From Chitinophaga eiseniae (GTDB taxonomy: Bacteria > Bacteroidota > Bacteroidia > Chitinophagales > Chitinophagaceae), in the NCBI RefSeq assembly GCF_900167135.1, contig NZ_FUWZ01000001.1, positions 1 to 64,000 of the forward strand: a stretch of 64,000 nt of DNA, given 5' to 3'. Shown piece after piece: positions 46,652 through 56,377 of the stretch. Within the stretch, counting starts at the first letter, position 1. Each line of letters opens with the position of its first letter. Under the pieces are notes generated by a model. It was not told the origin of the DNA. It ran no database searches and was given only the letters and a program-made list of their open reading frames with translations. The translations under genes were made by a program, and so were the position numbers.

Positions 46652-48019
46652 CTACTTTTCCTTCATTTTAGCTATCTGATTCTCAAACCATTTTAAGTAT
46701 TCTTCAATTTGTGAAATCAGAAAATACGGGAGGTTTAGTAAATAATATTCCTTGTTGCCAGGAGTTACAATTGTCGAAATACTTATCTCTCCGGCAAAGA
46801 AGCGGACTGCCATATTATGTGGTGCATGATCCATAAAAAGATGCAGCGATTTTAGCCTTCCTTCTGCCCCGGATTTGACTTCAATAGGAATTAGTTTCCC
46901 TTCATATACAAATAGGTAGTCGATTTCTGCCGAGGTTCCACTCTTTTCTCTGACCCAGAAATTTAATCCGTGCAACGCACTGTATTGTCTGGCTAATAAC
47001 TCTTGACCGATAACGTGTTCAATCATAGTCCCTTGATATACCGTACTAAGATCCTGTGTCCCTAATATTTCCTGTTGTATGCCAACAAAATAGTTAAGCA
47101 TTCCGGTGTCAAGAACATGTAATCGTGGCGATTTATGCTGATCAGGAAGCAAAGGAAGGACCGGCGCTGTTTGTGGAAATACCAGATGTATTAGTAATGC
47201 TTTTTCCAATGCACGAAGCGCTTCGCCCATTTCACGGGATTTATAATTGGAATTGCCGAATCCCTGATATTTTATGCGTTTACCAGCTTCTGCAAAACTT
47301 ACCCGGATCGCATGTCGGATATATTCTATTTGAGCATTGCTATGGGCATACTTTTCTACGTCATCGAGATACGATACTAACAGCGATTCATAGGTTGTTT
47401 GAAGCGCTGACAGATCTTTGGATGCAGCGTATTGAGCAACTATCTCAGGCATGCCTCCTATTAAACAATAGGTACGGAAAAGTTTCATTAATTTATCCTC
47501 AGCGAACTTGGCGACCGGCACTTTCTTCAAATAGCTTAACACGCTGGTTTCATTCACAGCCCCTAAAAACTCCGGAAAGGACACAGGGTGTATTACAAGG
47601 TATTCCACCCGACCTACAGGAAAACTGATACCAGGATTGAATAAACTTTCCAACATTGAACCCGCGCTAATCACGGCTATATCGGGAGCCTGTTCAAAGA
47701 AATATCTTAACTGCTGCAGAGCCACTGGTGCTTCCTGAATTTCATCAATAAAAATCAGTGTCTTTCCCCGTTTCGCTAATAGTTTATTCTTAAGAAAAAA
47801 TAAAGTTTCGAGCAGGGTGTCAAAATTCTCAAATTGCTCGAAAGGCCTTTTGTCTTCCGGCAACTCCAGGTTCAAATAGATGTATTGTTCAAAGGCATCC
47901 GAAAATTGATTGATAACAGTTGTTTTACCAACCTGACGGGCACCTCTGATGATCAAGGGTTTTCTATTCGGCTTCGATGCCCATTTTTCTAACTCAGATA
48001 GAATATTTCGCTGGAACAT
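46652..48019 (-). CDS. AAA-type ATPase with DUF4143-type C terminus
   Basis: The 455-residue protein has a Walker A motif GARQVGKTT at 25-33, a Walker B segment TLIFIDEIQEAP (about 90-101) and a sensor-like ISAGSMLESL. The C-terminal half (about 270-455) contains LHVLDTGMLNYFVG and the nuclease-like segment SAEIDYLFVYEGKLIPIEVKSG, which fits a PD-(D/E)xK fold. This is the widespread DUF4143 ATPase family; its job is not established, and members are often patchily distributed. The gene is markedly AT-rich and carries an AT-rich upstream region, consistent with recent acquisition. Confidence 0.88.
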   Translation of the reverse strand: MFQRNILSELEKWASKPNRKPLIIRGARQVGKTTVINQFSDAFEQYIYLNLELPEDKRPFEQFENFDTLLETLFFLKNKLLAKRGKTLIFIDEIQEAPVALQQLRYFFEQAPDIAVISAGSMLESLFNPGISFPVGRVEYLVIHPVSFPEFLGAVNETSVLSYLKKVPVAKFAEDKLMKLFRTYCLIGGMPEIVAQYAASKDLSALQTTYESLLVSYLDDVEKYAHSNAQIEYIRHAIRVSFAEAGKRIKYQGFGNSNYKSREMGEALRALEKALLIHLVFPQTAPVLPLLPDQHKSPRLHVLDTGMLNYFVGIQQEILGTQDLSTVYQGTMIEHVIGQELLARQYSALHGLNFWVREKSGTSAEIDYLFVYEGKLIPIEVKSGAEGRLKSLHLFMDHAPHNMAVRFFAGEISISTIVTPGNKEYYLLNLPYFLISQIEEYLKWFENQIAKMKEK

Positions 48020-48258
48020 GCTACTAAATTAGGGTTATTTCTTGTTTTTGTTGTAATATTTAATAGGTTATTTTGTTTGTTTTTTGTTACAAAATATGGG
48101 TATAATTTTAAATTAATAAATAATTTATTTATAATTTATTTATTATTATTAAATAATAAATTATTTTTAATTGTGTTTATTTTTATGACGAACTATATGT
48201 TTTTAACCAGATAATAAAATACGCTATAAACACTATTTTTATCCCAAACAGTGAACAC
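48020..48258. other. AT-rich divergent promoter region
   Basis: The 239 bases between the ATPase and the EEP-family gene contain an almost pure A/T tract (48105-48170) of overlapping short inverted repeats such as AAATAATTTATT. On the minus strand TAATTTAG (48031-48024) is one mismatch from the -7 consensus and ends 4 bases before the ATPase start. Confidence 0.5.
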
Positions 48259-49281
48259 ATGATAAAATGGACCTTACCATTGCTGCTCCTGCTATGCTTG
48301 CAGGCACAGGCGGCAACCACGTTAAAAGTATTGCAGTTTAATATCTGGCAGGAAGGTACCGTGGTACCGGGCGGGTTTGAAGCCATTGCCGACGAAATCA
48401 TCCACACCGGCGCAGATATTATCACCTTCAGCGAAGTACGTAACTACCAACAGACCCGCTTCTGCGACCGCATCAGGGAAGCGCTGGTCAAACAGGGCCG
48501 CACTTTCTACAGCGAATACAGCTACGACTCAGGCATCCTCTCCGCTTACCCGATAACGCGGTTTGAAACCATCAGCCCGGAAAAAGACGACCATGGCTCT
48601 GTTTATAAAGCCGTCGTGCGCGTGAAGGGCACTAACATAGCCGTCTACACGGCGCACCTGGATTATCTCCATGCCGCCAACTACCTTCCCCGTGGTTATC
48701 ACAGCAGCAGCTGGAAAAAACTGCCGGCGCCGGTCACCCATGTGGACAGCATACTGGCGGACAACCGCGCCTCGCAAAGAGATGAAGAAATTGAACTGTT
48801 TATGGCCGACGCCCGCCGCGAAACAGCCAAAGGCAGTATCGTGATACTGGGAGGCGACTTTAACGAACCTTCCCACCGGGACTGGACCGCCGCCACCAAA
48901 GACCTGTTTGACCACCACGGCACCATCGTTCCGTGGAACGTGACTATGGCACTGGAAAAAGAAGGCTTTACGGACGCCTACCGCCAGTTATATCCCAACC
49001 CGGTAACACATCCGGGCTTCACCTTCCCGGGAGGCAATACGGCCGTTCCCGTTAGTAAGCTGGCATGGTCGCCCGATGCGGATGACAGGGACCGTATCGA
49101 TTTTGTTTTCTTCCGCCCGGATAAAAGACTGCGCCTGAAAGATGCTGCCATCGTAGGTCCCCGCGCCTCTGTAGTATATGGCGCTATCCGTGACGAGCAA
49201 ACGAAAGACAAGTTTATCGTACCTCAAGGGGTATGGCCCACCGACCATAAAGCCCTGCTGGTTACCTTCGACCTGAAGTAA
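48259..49281 (+). CDS. Exported endonuclease/exonuclease/phosphatase (EEP) family enzyme
   Basis: The 340-residue protein has a signal peptide (MIKWTLPLLLLLCLQAQA). EEP-fold catalytic motifs occur in order: QFNIWQE, TFSEVRN (metal glutamate), TAHLDYL, GGDFNEP, RIDFVFFRP and WPTDHKALLV (catalytic histidine). Members cut nucleic acids, phospholipids or inositol phosphates; the exported form suggests extracellular phosphodiesterase activity. It overlaps the convergent Pr6Pr gene by 20 bases. No transporter gene is adjacent. Confidence 0.9.
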   Translation: MIKWTLPLLLLLCLQAQAATTLKVLQFNIWQEGTVVPGGFEAIADEIIHTGADIITFSEVRNYQQTRFCDRIREALVKQGRTFYSEYSYDSGILSAYPITRFETISPEKDDHGSVYKAVVRVKGTNIAVYTAHLDYLHAANYLPRGYHSSSWKKLPAPVTHVDSILADNRASQRDEEIELFMADARRETAKGSIVILGGDFNEPSHRDWTAATKDLFDHHGTIVPWNVTMALEKEGFTDAYRQLYPNPVTHPGFTFPGGNTAVPVSKLAWSPDADDRDRIDFVFFRPDKRLRLKDAAIVGPRASVVYGAIRDEQTKDKFIVPQGVWPTDHKALLVTFDLK

Positions 49282-49885
49282 GATACCTGCTGACACTGAT
49301 GAACAGCAGCGATAGTAAAAGAAATATGCCGGCAATGCCCACCGCATTGATCAACGCCTGCGTTATCCCTATCCGGGTCACATCAATGAACGGATAGGGG
49401 TAAAAGCCGGCAGCAGCACCCCTGACAAGGACATAGACAAAATAAACCAACGGATACAGCAGCCACGGCCAGCACTGTTTCCACTCCAGCCGCCGCCTGG
49501 CTGTGAATAATATCCAGTACAGCAGCGACATCACCGGAATGACACTGTGCAGCAACTCATCCACCGCCCGCTGTAACCCTTGTGGCTGCCAAAGCCACCG
49601 TAATACCGCATTATAGATAATCCCCACAATCAGGATATACACCGTCAGCGCCGTTTGTGTGCCTGCCCGCGAAAAAAAACGCGATGCGGGATACAGCCAC
49701 AGTACGGTATTAGAGACAGCTACCAGCAGATTGGTCAGGATAGTGAAATAACTGAAGTACCGTATCGTCAGTTCCCCCGGCGATAACTTCCCGTTCAGGA
49801 GCATCAGGTAATATTGCGCTATCAGCGCGAACCATCCCAGTAGAGAAAGGATAGCAGGGTATATGCTGGACCGTTTTATTTCCAT
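49262..49885 (-). CDS. Pr6Pr-type six-helix membrane protein
   Basis: The 207-residue protein has about six hydrophobic helices spread over the chain (near 10-30, 43-63, 77-97, 110-130, 140-160, 180-202) with conserved YFSYFTILTNLL and HSVIPVMSLLYW segments. This matches the Pr6Pr family of inner-membrane proteins of unknown function. It faces a divergent LRR gene and overlaps the EEP gene at the 3' end. Confidence 0.85.
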   Translation of the reverse strand: MEIKRSSIYPAILSLLGWFALIAQYYLMLLNGKLSPGELTIRYFSYFTILTNLLVAVSNTVLWLYPASRFFSRAGTQTALTVYILIVGIIYNAVLRWLWQPQGLQRAVDELLHSVIPVMSLLYWILFTARRRLEWKQCWPWLLYPLVYFVYVLVRGAAAGFYPYPFIDVTRIGITQALINAVGIAGIFLLLSLLFISVSRYLTSGRR

Positions 49886-49996
49886 AGTATAAGTATACGG
49901 ATTTTTTGGTCACAGCAGGAGACGGCCGGCGGGCGCATTTCTTTTTGAGGACAAGAGAAAGTTTTCTTTCTTTATAGGGCGATAACCCGCACGCCT

Positions 49997-52966
49997 ATGG
50001 ATTACTTCGAGACCCATGTCATGAAAAACGCGCAGGAGACAGGATATGTGGACCTGCAACGGAAAAGACTGACTGTCCTGCCGCCGGGATATGAAGCAGC
50101 TGCCCGCCTGCTGTATGTGCATGTTGATGTAAGCGGTAACCGGGAGCTGCAACATGCTACTGTCATTAGCCAGCTGGCAGCGGTGCCTCATCTGCAGGCC
50201 CTGAACATGGCGTCCTCCAATATGGAAGAACTGCCCGCCGGCATCACCCGGTTATCGGGCCTGCAATACCTCGACCTTTCCCACAACAGCCTGAAAGAGC
50301 TGCCACCGTTTGTCGCCGATCTCCGGCAACTGAAGGTTTTAAAACTGAATAATAATAAGTTGTCCGGTCTGCCACTTTTACCACGGCCATTACCGTTGCT
50401 GGAAGAACTGCATCTCAGCGGGAATGCACTGGCAGCACTGGCGGACAGTGACCTGTCGGTGTTCCCGGCCCTGAAGAAATTGTATCTCGACGGCGGCCGG
50501 TTCATCCAGCTGCCGGCATCCATCACGCACCTGTCACACCTGGAGATACTGGTACTCGACAACAATGGCTGCCTGAAAATAACGGATGCCTGTCACCTGT
50601 TAGCCAATTGTGACGCGTTAAGGCGCTTGTCTATGCAAAACTGCGACATTTCCGTCGCGCCGGCCGGCCTCACCGGGCTACGGCAAATCACTGCCCTTGA
50701 CCTGAGAAGGAACATGCTTCGGTCTGTTCCCCACATGCCTCACCTCACCACTATCGAGTGCGACTGGCCGCTACCGGCCCCCTTTTATTTCAACATGATA
50801 AAAGACCGGTCCGATATAACATCGCTCCACCTGTTTAAAATATTGCCATACGAAGAAGATGGTGTCCGCACTTTGCCGGCCAATATCGGGGAACTTCAGT
50901 ACCTGGACGCGATCACCTTCACCGATTTGCAACGTATACCCGTGATGGTGAACAAGCTTGCGCAACTGAAATCGCTGTCTTTTATCAACGGAGGATACGC
51001 TGCATTGCCCGCTCTATCAGGGTTACAAGCCCTGGAGCATGTCCGGATATCCGGTACCCGCTTTGCTGCATTCCCGGAATTTGTTTACCAGCTGCCAGCA
51101 CTTAAAACACTGACGATAGAACGTTGTGAGGTGCGGCCGGATTATGCCCGCATCGCCCGGTTACCTGCCCTGGAAAAAATCACGACCGATGATATAACAG
51201 CTCCGGACCTGCAGCATTTCCTGCAACCCATACACGGACGGTATATTGATGTGGTCATCACCGCCGCACAACTGCCGGACGCTTATTACGATCTTCCCTG
51301 CGTGCAGGTGTTTGATCTTAACCAGTATGAAGGCATCGATGTTCATCATGCCTTGTCGATGCTGCATCGCCTGCCCAACCTGCATACGCTCATCTTCAAT
51401 AAAGTGCGGCCATTGCCTGCAGCGGACTGTATCCGCTGGCTGCAGCAGTTGCCCAGGCTGAGAGACGCCACCCTTTATCTCGGTGAACAAGTGTTGCCCG
51501 CTTCGCTGGCCCGTCTGCCGCATCTGGCGCATATCCGCCTTTTTTGGAATGAACACTGTCAGGGAATACCCGAGCTGCCACCGGCAGTGGCTAACACCCG
51601 GCCTGGACAGCTGGTGCTGGAAAACCACCCGCACACGAAAGCATACCTGCACGCTTTCGAAGTGCTGGAGCGCCGGCAAATAACGGGTACGGCTACACGT
51701 GAACTGGCCTTCTGCTTGCTGGCGCGCCGGTATGATGCGCTGAAACAGCGGGTGCCCTGGCCTTTTACGGCGGAAGGGGAACTGCCGGGAGCACAGATAT
51801 ACATCGCCGGGGAACCGACCCTATGCACACGAAAAGAGCTGAGCGCTGCTTTACGGCAACGCGGCGCTGACATCGTAAGAGACATAGCCGCTGCCACCCA
51901 TGTCTTTGTAGGGCAGCACATCAGCGCTACCGCCGTGGTACAGCTGTCCGAACACCCCGTTCAGCTGGTACTGGAAGATCACCTGAAAGCACAAACGTTA
52001 AAAGAAGACGCGCCTTTCCTGGTGGAAGAAGAAGGCCGGGAGCTGGTCAGCCAGGTAACGCGGCTGCTTAATACAGAAGATAAACTGCTACTGGCATTGC
52101 AGGTCATTCGTGGCGGCGGTGCCAACCCGGTACTGATCAGCTACCTGGCGGCATTACATCTTTTTCACCGGAATAACGATATCGCCACAGAAGCCAAAAG
52201 CCTGTTCAGAAAATTCGCCTCCGCCGGTTTGCAGCACCACATAGATGTCACGTGGAGCGAGACTTTCCGCTACAAGCGGGAAGATGAGTTTACCTCGTTA
52301 TACCTGCATCCGGAACTGGATATGTTCGCCTTTCTGCTGGCTTATTTCCTGGCAAAAGGAGTGGATTGGAGAGGTAACCTCTGGCTAAAGCATATCCCCG
52401 ACGATGCCGTTACAGACAGTATCCGGGACATGTTGCCGGTCAACATGGTCTCAATCGAAAGCCCCGGAAATGGCGCCATCACAAAGCTGCTGAAAAAATT
52501 ACCCCTGATGCAGCTGCAGACCCTGGTCATAGAAGCGCCCATCACCGCCCTGCCACCGGAGGTTTGGAAGATGCCCACTTTGGAGAATATCACACTGCGG
52601 CTCAAAGGGAGCCCCGGATTTACGATTCCGCAACTGGAGCCTGGGCAGGTGACCTTCTCACGGCTGTCGATAGAAGGGGCGCCACTGGTACACCCCGAAG
52701 GCGTGTCAATCTTCCGGCAACTGAAAAAATGCACCCTCTCTGATTGTAGCCTGCAAAATGCAGATTTCCTCGGGCACATGACCCAACTGGAGCAACTGGA
52801 TATCTCCAATAACAACCTCGCAGCTCTCCCTGCCGGATTGCAGGCGTTTGATCAGTTAGCATCCCTGTCTATTGCCGGAAACAACATCAGCGAAAAAGAG
52901 GTAGACGCGTTGCAGTTGCCCCGGCTGGATGTTGTGAACAATACATCTTACAGCAAAAAATATTAA
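49997..52966 (+). CDS. Giant leucine-rich-repeat protein with BRCT-like insert (copy 1)
   Basis: The 989-residue protein has no signal peptide. Residues about 55-250 carry typical LRRs (LxxLxLxxNxLxxLP), about 260-560 diverged repeats. A BRCT-like segment starts near 597 (GAQIYIAGEPTLCTRKELS, ending in THVFVGQH), followed by a helical HEAT-like part (about 690-770) and a C-terminal LRR block (about 830-980). The BRCT assignment rests on the spacing of the hydrophobic, glycine and THxxxG elements. Bacterial BRCT domains are mostly DNA-linked, so a DNA- or chromatin-associated adaptor is possible. A paralogue starts 22 bases downstream. A start at 50021 is also possible. Confidence 0.75.
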   Translation: MDYFETHVMKNAQETGYVDLQRKRLTVLPPGYEAAARLLYVHVDVSGNRELQHATVISQLAAVPHLQALNMASSNMEELPAGITRLSGLQYLDLSHNSLKELPPFVADLRQLKVLKLNNNKLSGLPLLPRPLPLLEELHLSGNALAALADSDLSVFPALKKLYLDGGRFIQLPASITHLSHLEILVLDNNGCLKITDACHLLANCDALRRLSMQNCDISVAPAGLTGLRQITALDLRRNMLRSVPHMPHLTTIECDWPLPAPFYFNMIKDRSDITSLHLFKILPYEEDGVRTLPANIGELQYLDAITFTDLQRIPVMVNKLAQLKSLSFINGGYAALPALSGLQALEHVRISGTRFAAFPEFVYQLPALKTLTIERCEVRPDYARIARLPALEKITTDDITAPDLQHFLQPIHGRYIDVVITAAQLPDAYYDLPCVQVFDLNQYEGIDVHHALSMLHRLPNLHTLIFNKVRPLPAADCIRWLQQLPRLRDATLYLGEQVLPASLARLPHLAHIRLFWNEHCQGIPELPPAVANTRPGQLVLENHPHTKAYLHAFEVLERRQITGTATRELAFCLLARRYDALKQRVPWPFTAEGELPGAQIYIAGEPTLCTRKELSAALRQRGADIVRDIAAATHVFVGQHISATAVVQLSEHPVQLVLEDHLKAQTLKEDAPFLVEEEGRELVSQVTRLLNTEDKLLLALQVIRGGGANPVLISYLAALHLFHRNNDIATEAKSLFRKFASAGLQHHIDVTWSETFRYKREDEFTSLYLHPELDMFAFLLAYFLAKGVDWRGNLWLKHIPDDAVTDSIRDMLPVNMVSIESPGNGAITKLLKKLPLMQLQTLVIEAPITALPPEVWKMPTLENITLRLKGSPGFTIPQLEPGQVTFSRLSIEGAPLVHPEGVSIFRQLKKCTLSDCSLQNADFLGHMTQLEQLDISNNNLAALPAGLQAFDQLASLSIAGNNISEKEVDALQLPRLDVVNNTSYSKKY

Positions 52967-52988
52967 ATCCCTTACCTGAAAAAACGTT

Positions 52989-55900
52989 ATGGAACACAGA
53001 CAGATGTATGCCGATCCCGGTATTGTAGTACTCAACGATATCAAAGAAGCCAGGGACTGCCCGCATCCCAGGGTGCGCTTCGTCCTGCACGGTAAACGCC
53101 TGAAGAAAATGCCGGATATTCAGGAGGCAGCGCATATCCCGCAGGTGCAATTCGATCTCGGCTACAACGAGGCGCTGGACCATGCCTCCGCTATCACCGC
53201 CCTGGCAGCGCTGCCACAGCTCAAAGGTCTCGGCATGACCAAGACTAAAATGAGCGAACTCCCCGATAGCATTGGCCTGCTGGTCGGCCTGGAAGCCCTT
53301 GAAATAACAGGCAACCAGCTGAAGGCGCTGCCGGACAGTGTACAATCGCTAAAGGAACTGCGTATCCTCAACCTGCGGACCAACCGGTTTACCACTTTCC
53401 CTAAAAATATTGCCGGGCTGCCGAAGCTGGAAGAACTGAGTCTCCGGTTCAATGAAATCAAGACGCTGCCTAAAGAGATCGGTGCTTTGACATCCCTGCG
53501 GATACTAGACCTTTCCTCTAACAGCATCGCTGTTTTGCCTCCGGCGATAAAAGAGCTGTCGCAGTTAAAAGAATTGCACGTAAAATACAATAAGCTCACC
53601 CGGCTGCCGGAAGAGTTGGGCGAATTACAGGAACTGGAAGTGGTGGCCCTCAACGGCAATAAGGAGCTCGATTTCGATCAGGCCTTCCGGGTACTGGCGA
53701 ACTGTAAAAAGCTGAAGCGCCTGCGGTTGAAGGGCTGTGGCCTTATGGCGCTGCCGGCGTCCATTACGCTGCTGGAAAACCTGGAATGCATCGATCTGTA
53801 TGACAATTACTTCGAAGATGTGCCGGAGACGCTGTTACAGCTGAAGCACCTGCAGGAAATTATCACTGCCAATCCACTGCCGATGCCCTTCTTTATCAAT
53901 ATGGTAAAGGATAATCCGGTGTATACTTCTTTCAGTAACAGTCGTCTGTTACCATATATCGTGAATGGGAAAAAAACATTGCCCGATAGTATTATGGAGC
54001 TGCGGCTTGTAAATGCGGTGGTGCTGGATGGTATCGAAGTGCTGCCGGCATCGCTTGGGCAGATGACGTGGATACGGTCACTGGACATAGACGGAGGCGC
54101 TTTTGAGCGCTGGCCGGACCTCTCAGGATTAACACTGTTGGAAGAACTCAGCCTGCCGGATGCTCCGCTGCCTCCTCTGCCGGATTGGATATATCAAATG
54201 CCTAACCTGCGTAAACTGGCGATATGGGATTCCACGGTCACAATAGACTATGCGCGGCTTGCACAGTTGCCCCGGCTGGAAGAACTATCTGTGTCAGAGA
54301 TAACAGATGCGGATATACGTCATCTGATGCAGGCGCCTTGCCTGCGTAGTCTGCATGGGCCGTTCATAGCATCCCATATGCCCGATGCCTACTTTGACCT
54401 GCCGGGTATTGACATCTTCGATTTCGACTACTACCGCGAGCTGGACCCGGATACCGTTGCACAGCAATTGAAACGGATGCCCGGACTGAAAGCGGTTCGG
54501 TTCAGCAGGACCATGGAAAAACCCTTTGACTGGTATGTTCAATACCTGAAAGGCCTGCCGGCACTCAATGAAGCCACTATCTTTGCCCCGTCGCTCCGGT
54601 TGCCGGAAACACTATTGGAACTGTCTCACCTTGACAGGCTGAACATCGACTTTCTCTACGAGGCGCTTTATGGGGTCAACCGGAATACGAAACCCGTGGT
54701 TCCTTTGGCGCTGGGGCGGGCCAAAGGAGGACAGATCGTATTGAAAGAGACAACGCAGCTCAAACCCTATTGTACTGCTTTTGAGCAGTTGGCCACCATG
54801 GACATACCGGATGGGTGCCGGAGGGAAGTGGCTTTCGGCCTGCTGGCACATCAATACGATGCTTTACATACACTGCTGCCGCATCCTTTCGATGCAGCCG
54901 GCAATATCACCGGCGCTAAGGTATATATAGCGGGAACGCCTACACTGAGCGGTAAAAAATCGCTGACAGAGCTGTTGCAGCATCGTGGCGCAACGGAGAC
55001 AAAAGACCTGAAGGTAGCCACACATCTGTTCCTCGGACAGAATATACCGGTAGAGACGATGGAGCAGCTCTTTCAACAGGAATACCAATACATACTGGAA
55101 GACCAGTTCAAGGCGCAGGAAATCAAAGATGACACCCCTTTCCTGATGACGGAGGAAAACGAGGCACTAACGGAACAGATTACACGTTTGCTGGCAGACC
55201 AGCATACGAATAATATAGCGCTGATACTGGAAATGATGGAAGGTGGCGGCGCCGGTAAAGTGTTGCTGAGTTATCTCGCGGCTATTCACCTGTTTCATAA
55301 AGACGCCGGCATCCGGAAAAAATCCAGGACGTTGTTTAAAAAATACGCCTCGGCAACGTTACAGCATCATATCAAAACCAACTGGAAAGACCGGTTCAAA
55401 GACCGGTCAGAAGACGATTTCCGGCCGCTGTACCTGCATCCGGAATTAGATGCATGTGCTTTTGTGTTGGCCGCTCAAATAGCAAAAAGAGAAGAAAATC
55501 GTGGTTCCTACCGGGGAGAAAGCCTGGTACTGAGAGACATGCCAGCCAGCGATATCTCCGCTGTGCTGGCACATTTTCAGCACGTCAGTTGGTTAAACCT
55601 GGATCTGGGCGATACAACGGACTTGCCACGCCTGGTAAATTATCTGCGGGAACTTCCATTGAAAAACTTATATGTCAGCATTACCACAGATGAAATACCA
55701 GCATCCCTCTTTACCCTTCCGGTGGAATTGCATGTTGGATGCAGACACGACAGGGCGCTGACAGTGCCGGACCTGACCAGTGTAGCGGTCCGCCTTCAAA
55801 CGTTCCGGATGGCATATGTGCCGTTGAAACACCCGGAAAGGCTTGTTGCCTGCAAGGAATTGACCGGTCTGGACCTGGAATTTTGTGAGATTACCGACAT

Positions 55901-56111
55901 GGCTTTCGTTACAGAAATGAAAAACCTGGTGACCGTAGCGCTGAAAGGCAACCGCATCACCCAGGTGCCTGCGGCTTTAAATCAGCTACAGGCGCTGGAA
56001 AAGCTGCGGCTCGACTATAACCCGTTTTCACCGGATGTTTTCGATTTTTCACAGCTGAAAAAGCTAAAAGACCTCGTGCTGCCAACAGCTGCTGCTGATA
56101 ACCGAATTTGA
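52989..56111 (+). CDS. Giant leucine-rich-repeat protein with BRCT-like insert (copy 2)
   Basis: The 1040-residue protein repeats the plan of its upstream neighbour: N-terminal LRRs (about 70-300, more regular than in copy 1), diverged LRRs to about 600, a BRCT-like segment from about 641 (GAKVYIAGTPTLSGKKSLT to THLFLGQN), a helical stretch with MMEGGGAGKVLLSYLAAIHLF, and a C-terminal LRR block. The conserved TPFLMTEENEALTEQITRLL region matches copy 1 closely. The 22-base gap implies co-transcription and a tandem duplication followed by divergence. A terminator follows. Function unknown. Confidence 0.75.
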   Translation: MEHRQMYADPGIVVLNDIKEARDCPHPRVRFVLHGKRLKKMPDIQEAAHIPQVQFDLGYNEALDHASAITALAALPQLKGLGMTKTKMSELPDSIGLLVGLEALEITGNQLKALPDSVQSLKELRILNLRTNRFTTFPKNIAGLPKLEELSLRFNEIKTLPKEIGALTSLRILDLSSNSIAVLPPAIKELSQLKELHVKYNKLTRLPEELGELQELEVVALNGNKELDFDQAFRVLANCKKLKRLRLKGCGLMALPASITLLENLECIDLYDNYFEDVPETLLQLKHLQEIITANPLPMPFFINMVKDNPVYTSFSNSRLLPYIVNGKKTLPDSIMELRLVNAVVLDGIEVLPASLGQMTWIRSLDIDGGAFERWPDLSGLTLLEELSLPDAPLPPLPDWIYQMPNLRKLAIWDSTVTIDYARLAQLPRLEELSVSEITDADIRHLMQAPCLRSLHGPFIASHMPDAYFDLPGIDIFDFDYYRELDPDTVAQQLKRMPGLKAVRFSRTMEKPFDWYVQYLKGLPALNEATIFAPSLRLPETLLELSHLDRLNIDFLYEALYGVNRNTKPVVPLALGRAKGGQIVLKETTQLKPYCTAFEQLATMDIPDGCRREVAFGLLAHQYDALHTLLPHPFDAAGNITGAKVYIAGTPTLSGKKSLTELLQHRGATETKDLKVATHLFLGQNIPVETMEQLFQQEYQYILEDQFKAQEIKDDTPFLMTEENEALTEQITRLLADQHTNNIALILEMMEGGGAGKVLLSYLAAIHLFHKDAGIRKKSRTLFKKYASATLQHHIKTNWKDRFKDRSEDDFRPLYLHPELDACAFVLAAQIAKREENRGSYRGESLVLRDMPASDISAVLAHFQHVSWLNLDLGDTTDLPRLVNYLRELPLKNLYVSITTDEIPASLFTLPVELHVGCRHDRALTVPDLTSVAVRLQTFRMAYVPLKHPERLVACKELTGLDLEFCEITDMAFVTEMKNLVTVALKGNRITQVPAALNQLQALEKLRLDYNPFSPDVFDFSQLKKLKDLVLPTAAADNRI

Positions 56112-56129
56112 TCCTTTTATCCGTAAAAA

Positions 56130-56176
56130 GCACCTCCAAAAGGGTCTAACCTTTTGGGGGCGCTTCCTTTTTTGTT
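56130..56176 (+). terminator. Terminator of the LRR gene pair
   Basis: GCACCTCCAAAAGG and CCTTTTGGGGGCGC pair with minor mismatches around GTCTAA and are followed by TTCCTTTTTTG. It ends the two-gene LRR transcript. Confidence 0.85.
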
Positions 56177-56290
56177 CGGGTGCCCGATAGATAAAGTTTT
56201 CGTTCATACAATGCCAGGGGCTTCCGGATTACTTTTTACTACGGCTTCTTTTAGTTAGGGATGATACACGGTTACAGAAGTACCTTCCGG

Positions 56291-56323
56291 TTTGGCTGGA
56301 ATTGGATATTTCCTTTATCTTCG
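56291..56323 (+). promoter_or_regulatory. Possible promoter of the M48 protease gene
   Basis: TTTG at 56291-56294, a 21-base spacer and TATCTTCG at 56316-56323 resemble the Bacteroidota promoter with one mismatch in the -7 box. The predicted start near 56330 gives a leader of about 48 bases. Confidence 0.4.
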
Positions 56324-56377
56324 CCGCGCAAATGTTTTTTAACCTTAAACCATTTCCTAACTAAACAGTTATTTTTT

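Noticed and set aside
48105-48170. AT-only tract considered as an insertion-sequence end or an origin
   Set aside because: No transposase, no terminal inverted repeats with target duplication, and no DnaA-box cluster were found. It is only a divergent promoter region.
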